From a virus, in IMG/VR virus record IMGVR_UViG_3300045747_000583, positions 20,789-84,788 of that record: a DNA stretch of 64,000 bases. The stretch is one strand, 5' to 3'. The position numbers and the translations under genes are program-made. Numbering within the stretch: position 1 is the stretch's first letter; every line of letters starts with the position of its first letter. This document shows positions 50,662 through 56,280 of the stretch, one piece after another. The notes under the pieces are model-generated. The model was not told the DNA's origin. It saw only the letters and a program-made list of their open reading frames with translations, and did not search any database.

Positions 50662-50919
50662 CTACTCGTCCCGCCCGTACGACCCGTCGCGGGCCTTCCG
50701 CAGCAGCCGGATCAGCCGGTTGATCGCGGACCGGTCGAGGTTCTCGGTGTAGAGCCCGTCGCGGTACGCCTCGAGCTCGTTGGCCGGGGCGGTCACCCCG
50801 AGCTGGACCGTCCCGACGTTGTCCCAGCCGATGTCGATCCGGCTGACGACTACGCCTTCGACCTCGCGGCCGTCCGCATCTGCGACGGTCCGGCTCACGC
50901 TTACGCTCTCCCTGGGCAT
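50662..50919 (-). CDS. Hypothetical protein, 85 aa
   Basis: Start at ATG 50917-50919 with AGGAGG 5 nt upstream; the adjacent GTG is too close to it. A beta-rich first half (VVVSRIDIGWDNVGTVQLGV) and a helical, basic end (RSAINRLIRLLRKARDGSYG). No family recognised. Last gene before the non-coding control region; a strong hairpin separates it from the esterase gene. Confidence 0.6.
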   Translation of the reverse strand: MPRESVSVSRTVADADGREVEGVVVSRIDIGWDNVGTVQLGVTAPANELEAYRDGLYTENLDRSAINRLIRLLRKARDGSYGRDE

Positions 50920-50973
50920 CACGCCCTCCTTCCTGTGCCCGGCTCACCCGGGCGTGCTGCGGCGGAAAGCCGC

Positions 50974-51003
50974 GGACCCGAGCCTACCGTGCGGCTCGGG
51001 TCC
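50974..51003. terminator. 10-bp perfect hairpin after the esterase gene
   Basis: GGACCCGAGC-CTACCGTGCG-GCTCGGGTCC, 10-bp stem and 10-nt loop, just past the esterase stop. Two smaller hairpins lie directly downstream (GCCCGG/CCGGGC and GCGGC/GCCGC). No U-tract, as is usual in high-GC genomes. Confidence 0.6.
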
Positions 51004-51018
51004 GAGGGAAGAGGGCGG

Positions 51019-51660
51019 TCAGCCGGGGTACCCGCCCGGGTAGTTGACCTGACGGCGGATCAGGCCGTTGCGCATGTCCGCGCCCTTCGGGCAGGTCAGG
51101 TGCGTCCCGTCGATGAGGTACCCGGGCGTGGCCGCGATCGAGCTCCACGCGACGTACTCGACGCCCGCGAGCCCGGCGACGTAGTCGTTGAGGTACGCAG
51201 ACTCAGCCGGGTACCCGGAGCGGTAGACGTCGACCCAGACCAGCCGGGTCGTCGGCGGCAGTACGATCCGGGCGCGCTGGACCTGGCGCCGCACCTGGTA
51301 CGGGTAGTTCAGGTCGTTGGTCCCGGCAGCGAGCACGACCACTGCGGGCGAGCGGAGGTCAGCGTCCGCGACAAGCAGGTCGACCGCAGTCGTCACGGTC
51401 CGGCCCCAGCGACCGTCGACGGCGAGCCCGAGGTCGAGCAGGCCAGCCCAGCTCTGGACGGTGATCGAGTCGCCGTAGAGGTAGGTCCGCGCGGTGTGGA
51501 ACGTCGCGGCGGAGCTCCGGACGTACCGAGCGGCGCCGATCGCGTCCTCGGGGAGTAGGCAGGGGGCCGACGCGGACGCGGCGGTCGGGGTCACAGCGAG
51601 CACCGAGGCGGCCAGCGCGAGTGCGGCGGCAGCTCCGGTCAGGGTGCGGGTCAGGGTCAT
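51019..51660 (-). CDS. Secreted SGNH/GDSL-type esterase, 213 aa
   Basis: Start at ATG 51658-51660 after GAGAGGAAGC. Signal peptide: MTLTRTLTGAAAALALAASV with likely cleavage after TAASASA. SGNH blocks: YLYGDSITV (nucleophile Ser65), LAAGTNDLNYP (Asn in block III) and DGTHLTCPKG (Asp-x-x-His). It would act outside the membrane, possibly removing acyl groups from cell-wall or envelope polymers. Its position in the same block as endolysin suggests a role in lysis or release, comparable in purpose to LysB but from a different fold family. Confidence 0.82.
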   Translation of the reverse strand: MTLTRTLTGAAAALALAASVLAVTPTAASASAPCLLPEDAIGAARYVRSSAATFHTARTYLYGDSITVQSWAGLLDLGLAVDGRWGRTVTTAVDLLVADADLRSPAVVVLAAGTNDLNYPYQVRRQVQRARIVLPPTTRLVWVDVYRSGYPAESAYLNDYVAGLAGVEYVAWSSIAATPGYLIDGTHLTCPKGADMRNGLIRRQVNYPGGYPG

Positions 51661-51692
51661 GGTGCTTCCTCTCATGGGTGTACCGTGCCTCC

Positions 51693-51698
51693 ATTGTA
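51693..51698 (-). promoter_or_regulatory. -10 box (TACAAT) for the esterase gene
   Basis: Minus-strand GGGAGTACAATGG about 33 nt upstream of the ATG, leaving a leader of about 26 nt that contains GAGAGGAAG. Confidence 0.5.
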
Positions 51699-51741
51699 CT
51701 CCCACGGAGGCCCCCGACGCCTGCCGAAGACGGATGTGGGG

Positions 51742-51894
51742 TCACACCGCCCTGCGGGGGCAGGGCAGGTCGCGGAACGTCTTCCCGACCGGTCGGTGGC
51801 CCGGAAGTGCGCCGTCGTTCCTGAGCCGGAGCTGACGGGTGCAGGTCGGGCAGCGCACCCAACCGGGCAGCAGCCGGTGCGGTCGCTGGCTCAC
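51742..51894 (-). CDS. 50-aa zinc-ribbon protein
   Basis: Starts GTG 51892-51894, overlapping the upstream stop (GTGA). Half ribbon CPTCTRQLRLRNDGALPGH with a further Cys near the end (DLPCPRR). The CPTC...GxxPxH pattern is common in tiny actinophage proteins. Function unknown. Confidence 0.55.
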   Translation of the reverse strand: MSQRPHRLLPGWVRCPTCTRQLRLRNDGALPGHRPVGKTFRDLPCPRRAV

Positions 51895-52016
51895 GCTCCG
51901 GCCGCCGGGGCGAAGGCCTCGCGCAGCCCGACCTCGAGGTGATCGAGGCAGAACGCTACGCCGTCGATCCCGGTCAGGTGCTTGGTCGAGCCGCAGTCGC
52001 GGCAGGTAGAGCTCAT
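51891..52016 (-). CDS. 41-aa zinc-ribbon protein
   Basis: Starts ATG 52014-52016 after GAGGAGAACG. CRDCGSTKHLTGIDGVAFCL with a His (DHLE) gives a compact CxxC...CxxH site. Coupled to the following gene by GTGA. Confidence 0.55.
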   Translation of the reverse strand: MSSTCRDCGSTKHLTGIDGVAFCLDHLEVGLREAFAPAAGA

Positions 52017-52079
52017 CGTTCTCCTCATGGCGGGGTCCGAGCCAGGGGTCGTGCGGGGGCGCGCGCTGCGGCTCGGGCT

Positions 52080-52214
52080 CTAGGGCAGCCACCTGCTCTG
52101 CTGCGCCGGGCAGCCCGCGCAGAACCGGACCTGGACCCAGCCCTCGTCCGGGTCCTCCGGGTCGGCGTCGGCCCAGGGACTCCAGTTGTGGCGGTGCAGC
52201 GTCAAGAGCTTCAC
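52080..52214 (-). CDS. 44-aa protein with CxxC
   Basis: Starts GTG 52212-52214, overlapping the methyltransferase stop (GTGA). MKLLTLHRHNWSPWADADPE, then VRFCAGCPAQQSRW; resembles short phage proteins with an HxWxxW...CxxC plan. Function unknown. Confidence 0.55.
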   Translation of the reverse strand: MKLLTLHRHNWSPWADADPEDPDEGWVQVRFCAGCPAQQSRWLP

Positions 52215-52789
52215 AGCGGCCTCCGATCGAAGAGGAACGTGGACGTCACGACACCCACCTTGTGCGCACTCGAGCCCGGGAACGCCTCGAGGAACCGCTC
52301 GACGCTCCAGTCGTCCTCGACGTGCGTCTCGTAGGGGTTCCCGTCGATCGGGCCCTGCGGGAAGTGCATGGTCGGGAGGCTGACCACGACGAGCTCGGCC
52401 CACTCGCGCATGCGCGCGAGCAGCACCCTCGCCTCGTCCTCAGCCATGTGCTCGAGCACGTCGCCGAGGATCGCGACCCGGGTCGGCTCCTCGTTCCACT
52501 CCGCCCACGGGTTCGGGACCTCGCTCAGGTCGAACTCGCGGACGTCCGCGCAGACGACCTGCCAGTACCGGACCCCGAGGTCGAACCGGGCGATGCTCGG
52601 CTCCCACACCTCGAGCGCGACCCAGGCCTGCCGAGCTCCGATGTCCTGCAGAGCGGAGTGGACCACGTCGAGCCAGGTCCCACCCCCAGCCCCGACGTCT
52701 AGGAAGAGGTACGGACGGCCGGTCGCGAGGGCGTCACGGCGGATCGCCGAAGCGGCCCACCACTTCCCCTCGGTCGAGGACCAGGGCAT
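52211..52789 (-). CDS. Class I SAM-dependent methyltransferase-like protein, 192 aa
   Basis: Start at ATG 52787-52789 (MPWSSTEGKWWAASAIRRD), coupled to the endolysin stop by TGATG. Motif I YLFLDVGAGGGTWLDVV at 27-43 binds SAM; an acidic residue after strand 2 (ALEVWEP); motif IV-like VAILGDVLEHMAEDEA. No DPPY/NPPY DNA-adenine or PC cytosine methylase motif, so small-molecule, glycan or protein methylation is more likely than DNA. Odd to find within a lysis block. Confidence 0.75.
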   Translation of the reverse strand: MPWSSTEGKWWAASAIRRDALATGRPYLFLDVGAGGGTWLDVVHSALQDIGARQAWVALEVWEPSIARFDLGVRYWQVVCADVREFDLSEVPNPWAEWNEEPTRVAILGDVLEHMAEDEARVLLARMREWAELVVVSLPTMHFPQGPIDGNPYETHVEDDWSVERFLEAFPGSSAHKVGVVTSTFLFDRRPL

Positions 52790-53535
52790 CAGGCGACCCG
52801 CAGGTCGACCGCAGCGAGCATGCCTGGCCCGGGCGTCGTGAGGTCGCCGCGGAGCCAGCCGAGGCTGTGCGTCACGGCGGCCTGGTAGCGGTAGACCGCC
52901 TCCGTCATCGCCTTCGTCTCGTTCCCGTAGTAGCCGGTCGCACCGTTCGGGTTGAGCGTCCCGAGCCGTCCGACCTTCGCGAGGAACGCCCGGAGCGCCC
53001 GCTGGTAGACCAGCACGTCGTTGTTCCGGAGCCCGTAGCGCAGCAGCGCGAGGTGCACGGCCGGTCGGGTCAGAGCGTCGCGCGCAGCAGCGATGTCCGC
53101 TGGGTACCGGTCGTACCAGCGCTGGAACGCGGCCTGGATCATCGACCAGGCCTCGAGGTTCGAGTCGTGGAGGTTCCCAGCCCAGCCGGTGAGCCCGAGC
53201 CCCCAGGTCCCCCAGTTCGATCCCCCGCCGGTCCACTTGAACGCGAGCGAGGCGTTGAATGCGGGCTCGAGGATCTTCGCCCAGTCCGCCTCACCGATCC
53301 CGGGACGGTGCACGCTCTCGTTGATCTGGAACAGCCCGTAGTCGTACGAGCCGTTCGGGTTCGGTCCGCCGACGATGTCGTAGTACCCGCCGGACTCGGC
53401 CATCGCCTTCGCCCAGGCGGTCCGGCGCCGGTAGAGACCGACCGGGCTGGTGGTGGTCGGGTAGTCCGGGTCGGGGAATCCCGCCTCGATGAGGGCCTGG
53501 TCGAGCGCGAGGGCGTCGAGCTTGTGTAGGGTCAT
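52789..53535 (-). CDS. Endolysin: lysozyme-like domain plus peptidoglycan-binding-like C-terminus, 248 aa
   Basis: Starts ATG 53533-53535, 7 nt after TAGACT, predicted leaderless. Residues 35-150 have a transglycosylase/lysozyme layout: AWAKAMAESGGYYDIVG (catalytic Glu47), SYDYGLFQINESVH and FKWTGGGSNWGTWG, as in actinophage endolysins. Residues about 155-235 (ALLRYGLRNNDVLVYQRALR, then GYYGNETKAMTEAVYRYQ) look like a peptidoglycan-binding PGB_1 domain. No signal peptide, so it needs a holin; the 110-aa membrane protein directly upstream is a candidate. Confidence 0.85.
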   Translation of the reverse strand: MTLHKLDALALDQALIEAGFPDPDYPTTTSPVGLYRRRTAWAKAMAESGGYYDIVGGPNPNGSYDYGLFQINESVHRPGIGEADWAKILEPAFNASLAFKWTGGGSNWGTWGLGLTGWAGNLHDSNLEAWSMIQAAFQRWYDRYPADIAAARDALTRPAVHLALLRYGLRNNDVLVYQRALRAFLAKVGRLGTLNPNGATGYYGNETKAMTEAVYRYQAAVTHSLGWLRGDLTTPGPGMLAAVDLRVA

Positions 53536-53864
53536 GCCGACGAGTCTACCGGACCGTCCCCTTGCTCAAGCTCTACCGTGGTCTCGGCCACCAGCCGCTG
53601 CACCACGTCCTCGGCGGGGTCCTCCTGATCGCGCTTGGCGATGTCGGCTTCCTGGGCGACCTCGACCCGGGCCGCCTGCCACGCGGACCAGTGACCCGAG
53701 ACCAGCGCCCACAGCGAGAGCGCGGAGACGTAGGCGACGATGTTGACCCAGCCGGTGGCGAAGCTGACCGGGATCATCGCCACCCAGAAGATCGTCAACC
53801 AGCCGTTCACCCGGCGCATGAAGACCGGGTCGCCCTGCACCGAGGCCCACAGCGACTTGATCAC
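53532..53864 (-). CDS. Putative holin, 110 aa
   Basis: Start at GTG 53862-53864 with GGGAGGGCG upstream, overlapping the previous stop; its stop overlaps the endolysin start. Two transmembrane helices (MRRVNGWLTIFWVAMIPVSF and VNIVAYVSALSLWALVSGHW) with a short loop and a charged C-terminal tail (QEADIAKRDQEDPAEDVVQR) fit class II holins. Gene order holin-endolysin supports the call; no experiment-independent signature exists. Confidence 0.65.
   Translation of the reverse strand: MIKSLWASVQGDPVFMRRVNGWLTIFWVAMIPVSFATGWVNIVAYVSALSLWALVSGHWSAWQAARVEVAQEADIAKRDQEDPAEDVVQRLVAETTVELEQGDGPVDSSA
53543..53550 (-). promoter_or_regulatory. Leaderless promoter CGGTAGACT for the endolysin gene
   Basis: Hexamer TAGACT (53543-53548) 7 nt before the endolysin ATG, inside the last codons of the holin gene. 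It would give endolysin expression independent of the upstream operon. Confidence 0.55.
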
Positions 53865-54049
53865 GCGATCGCCCTCCCGCTCTGGGCGGCGCAGTCGGAG
53901 CACTCAGCCCCGGTCTGGATCCGGTCGTAGATCCCATCGGACGGGAACGTCACGTGCCGCAGGTACCGCTCGCCCGGATCGATCCGCCGATCGCATCCCC
54001 CGCACCGGTGCGGCTTCCGGGCGGTGCGAGTCTGCACCTTCCAGCTCAC
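53861..54049 (-). CDS. 62-aa zinc-finger protein
   Basis: Starts GTG 54047-54049 overlapping the upstream stop (GTGA). KPHRCGGCDRRIDPGERYLR and a late TGAECSDC give a treble-clef or HNH-like zinc site (CxxC...CxxC) with many Arg. Resembles small phage zinc proteins with GERY motif. Function unknown. Confidence 0.6.
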   Translation of the reverse strand: MSWKVQTRTARKPHRCGGCDRRIDPGERYLRHVTFPSDGIYDRIQTGAECSDCAAQSGRAIA

Positions 54050-54228
54050 GCGGTCGCCCTCCAGGTCGCCGCGATCGCGCCGCGCAGCCACTCCGCTGCG
54101 CAGGACTCCGCCTCGTACGGGGACCAGTCGTCGGCCAGGAGCTTGGCTCGGAGTCCCTTCGCCGCCTCTAGGATCGGGTCCAGCTGCTCCATCGCGGTGA
54201 CCAGGGCCTCGGCCAGTTCGTCGCTCAC
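54046..54228 (-). CDS. 60-aa helical protein
   Basis: Starts GTG 54226-54228 overlapping the purB stop (GTGA). Predicted helices MSDELAEALVTAMEQLDPIL and AESCAAEWLRGAIAATW. No family recognised; translationally coupled to purB. Confidence 0.5.
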   Translation of the reverse strand: MSDELAEALVTAMEQLDPILEAAKGLRAKLLADDWSPYEAESCAAEWLRGAIAATWRATA

Positions 54229-55421
54229 GACGAGCCCTCCTCGTCGGCCACGGAGGCCTCTTTCGTCGCCTCGGGGGCACCGGTGGGTCCTGGCCCCCGA
54301 CCGGCCCCTCGCCCGACCTCGTAGGCGGCTTCGTGGCTCATCCCGTCGGCGACCCGACGCCACAGCTCGGCTGGGCTCTCCGGGATCCGGGCGAGGTTCG
54401 CCTCGCAGACCCGGGCGTCGACGGTCAGACCGCGAGCGACGTTCGTCGCCTCGACCAGGCAGTACGCCGTGAGTCCGACCAGCTGGGGGACCACGACCCG
54501 CTCGACGCTGCTCGCGGAGAGGTCGCGCTGGTCCCACCAGACGACGTTGGCGTCGAGCGCCCCCGCTAGTGCCCGCGTGACGCGCTCGAGCCCACAGATC
54601 CGCTCGGACCGAGTCGGGTTCTGCTTGAACGCCATGCTCGAGCTCCCGACGTAGCGCGAGACTCCGGTCGGCTCGAAGAGCTCACCGTCGCGGGCCCCGA
54701 GCCGGACCTGTAGCGCGAAGTGCGCCGCGGCGGTCGCGAGGTCGGCGACGCTCCGGCCCCACCGCGCGATCTGGTCCCGCCGGACAGCCTGCTCCGAGTG
54801 CGACTCGAGCACGACTCCGAGCATACCGGAGGCCCGTACGGCAGCCTGCCGACTGAACGTCTCGTACCGCCCCGTCGGACCGCCGAGGCTGGCCCGGAGC
54901 CCGGCGGTGGCGTCGAAGAGCTCCATCCTGGCGCCGAGCACCCGGGCGGCCCAGGCCTGGCCCTGGACCGAGAGGTACGAGGCCTCCGCGAGCTGGCCGT
55001 GCGTCCTAGAGGCCCGCGCCACCGAGGGCAGCGCTTCGAGCGTCTGACCGAGCGTCCCAGCCTCTGCCCCGAGCCAGGAGGCCGCGGAGTGCAGCGTCAT
55101 CACCAGGCTCGTGTCGACCAGATTCGAGGACGTGAGCCCGAAGTGGACCCAGTCCCGGGTATCGGACGCGACGACTTCGCGGACCACGGAGAGGAACGCA
55201 GCGACGTCGTGCCCGAGCTCAGCCTCCCTCTGGGCCATCACGACGAAGTCGGTCTCGTTGAACCGGTCCGGGACCGTGTCAGGCTCGACCGAGCTCGGGA
55301 CCAGCCCGTGGGCCCGGGCAGCCCGGAGCACCTCGCGGCTCACGGCCAGCCACCCCGCAGCGGTCGCCTCGGCGGAGAACAGGTCCTCGACCCACTGGAC
55401 AGAGTAGCGATCGGTCGTCAT
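54225..55421 (-). CDS. purB: Adenylosuccinate lyase (PurB), 398 aa
   Basis: Starts ATG 55419-55421, 7 nt after TAGACT (predicted leaderless). Fumarase/ASL superfamily with all key sites: ELGHDVAAF (His71), WVHFGLTSSNLVDT at 91-104, SRTHGQLAEAS (His141), and the signature loop GSSSMAFKQNPTRSER at 259-274 with the catalytic Ser. Slightly shorter than cellular PurB (430-455 aa), with an acidic tail. It removes fumarate from adenylosuccinate-type compounds. In known Z-genome pathways host PurB turns dSMP into dZMP, so a phage copy beside purZ suggests a self-contained pathway or a lyase tuned to the deoxy substrate. Confidence 0.9.
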   Translation of the reverse strand: MTTDRYSVQWVEDLFSAEATAAGWLAVSREVLRAARAHGLVPSSVEPDTVPDRFNETDFVVMAQREAELGHDVAAFLSVVREVVASDTRDWVHFGLTSSNLVDTSLVMTLHSAASWLGAEAGTLGQTLEALPSVARASRTHGQLAEASYLSVQGQAWAARVLGARMELFDATAGLRASLGGPTGRYETFSRQAAVRASGMLGVVLESHSEQAVRRDQIARWGRSVADLATAAAHFALQVRLGARDGELFEPTGVSRYVGSSSMAFKQNPTRSERICGLERVTRALAGALDANVVWWDQRDLSASSVERVVVPQLVGLTAYCLVEATNVARGLTVDARVCEANLARIPESPAELWRRVADGMSHEAAYEVGRGAGRGPGPTGAPEATKEASVADEEGSS

Positions 55422-55423
55422 GC

Positions 55424-55588
55424 TCAGGAGTCTACCACAGGGACGCGGAGCTCGAGCTCCTGGCGGCCAGTACCGGCGCAGCGCGGACAGCGAGCCAGCG
55501 TGCTGAGCAGAGCCCCGGTGAGCCGGTCGGTGACCGTCACGGGCACTCGACCGTCCGAGCAGCTCGGGCAGGGCGCGGACTCAGCCAC
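55424..55588 (-). CDS. 54-aa zinc-ribbon protein
   Basis: Starts GTG 55586-55588, overlapping the upstream gene by 8 bp. CPSCSDGRVPVTVTDRL and CPRCAGTGRQELEL form a DnaJ-like CxxCxxG...CxxCxGTG site. The end of the gene contains the purB promoter. Function unknown. Confidence 0.6.
   Translation of the reverse strand: MAESAPCPSCSDGRVPVTVTDRLTGALLSTLARCPRCAGTGRQELELRVPVVDS
55429..55437 (-). promoter_or_regulatory. Leaderless promoter TGGTAGACT for purB
   Basis: CCTGTGGTAGACT with hexamer 55429-55434, 7 nt from the purB ATG. Sits inside the 3' end of the zinc-ribbon gene. Confidence 0.65.
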
Positions 55589-55862
55589 GGCCGCTCGCCT
55601 CCCGACGCATCTCGTCCTGGACCCGACCGAGCTCGGCCAGAGCGGCGAGGCGAACGTCCGTGGTGCTCTGCTCGGCCCACGGGGTCGTGCGTCGGGTCAC
55701 GCCCCAGGCCGTCGCCGCAGCCAGCGCCAGCGTCGCGTGGACCTGAGCCTCGAGCAGCTCGGTGGTCGCCTCGAGGCTGTCGAGCTCCCCTGCGGCCTCG
55801 ATCGCCGCCAGGGCCGCCTGACCTTCCCGGACGTACCGGTCGTACTCACCCTGCTCGCTCAC
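55581..55862 (-). CDS. Hypothetical helical protein, 93 aa
   Basis: Start at GTG 55860-55862 (MSEQGEYDRYVREGQAALAA) after CGGAGGC; the longer frame runs into the repeat region and is rejected. Long amphipathic helices (EATTELLEAQVHATLALAAA) and a basic C-terminus (RVQDEMRREASGRG). First gene after the putative origin; no family recognised. Confidence 0.6.
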   Translation of the reverse strand: MSEQGEYDRYVREGQAALAAIEAAGELDSLEATTELLEAQVHATLALAAATAWGVTRRTTPWAEQSTTDVRLAALAELGRVQDEMRREASGRG

Positions 55863-55881
55863 GCCGTGCCTCCGAGGTCCA

Positions 55882-55935
55882 AATCTGCTATTTTGTCCGG
55901 GGCGGAACTCGTGGCCCCGTACTAGAATTGCTCCC
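55882..55935. other. Locally AT-rich segment beside the repeat cluster
   Basis: Contains AAATCTGCTATTTTGTCC and TACTAGAATTG, distinctly AT-richer than the surroundings. In an origin this would be the unwinding element; it may equally be the promoter region of the 93-aa gene. Confidence 0.35.
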
Positions 55936-55969
55936 ATCCTACCGCCGACCTGCGCGGTTCCGTCTCCTG

Positions 55970-56280
55970 GGCTGATTGGGCGATGTCCCCGCGGACCTCG
56001 CGCGTTACGGCGCAAGCGCGCGGCGCGAGACGTACGCGGCGCCCGCGTGCATAACCCCGTCTGATCGCCCATACCGCCCAATGACCCCTTTAAGACCCTC
56101 TTTTCCGCGGAAGAAGCATTGGCCGGACCCCTCCCAATGACCTCCCAATCGCCGCCCAATGACCCCCTCCCAGCCGCCCAATCGCCTCGTTTGCCTCAAA
56201 GGCCCGCACCTCCCAGTCACGCCCCCCATACTGATTGGGAAGCCCCATTGGGCGGCTATTGGGTGGGTCATTGGGCGACC
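55970..56280. repeat. Ten-copy ATTGGG iteron cluster, putative replication origin
   Basis: Intergenic region of 418 bp (55863-56280) between the 93-aa gene and the primase-helicase. ATTGGG (mostly [CG]ATTGGG[CA]GG) occurs on the plus strand at 55975, 56234, 56247, 56258 and 56270, and on the minus strand at 56077-56082, 56133-56138, 56144-56149, 56155-56160 and 56177-56182. The divergent clusters flank a TTGCCT-CAA-AGGC dyad at 56191-56203. Spacing of neighbouring copies is about 11 bp in several places (one helical turn). Iterons next to replication genes are typical of origins. Confidence 0.6.
56191..56205. promoter_or_regulatory. TTGCCT-CAA-AGGCCC dyad inside the iteron cluster
   Basis: Same sequence class as the dyads at the three TTGCCT-type promoters (22941, 38153, 45977). 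Its presence between the divergent repeats suggests one protein links promoter control and replication. Confidence 0.4.

Noticed and set aside
52211-52789. DNA methyltransferase protecting phage DNA
   Set aside because: SAM-binding motif is present, but DPPY/NPPY or PCQ/ENV-type DNA methylase motifs are missing.
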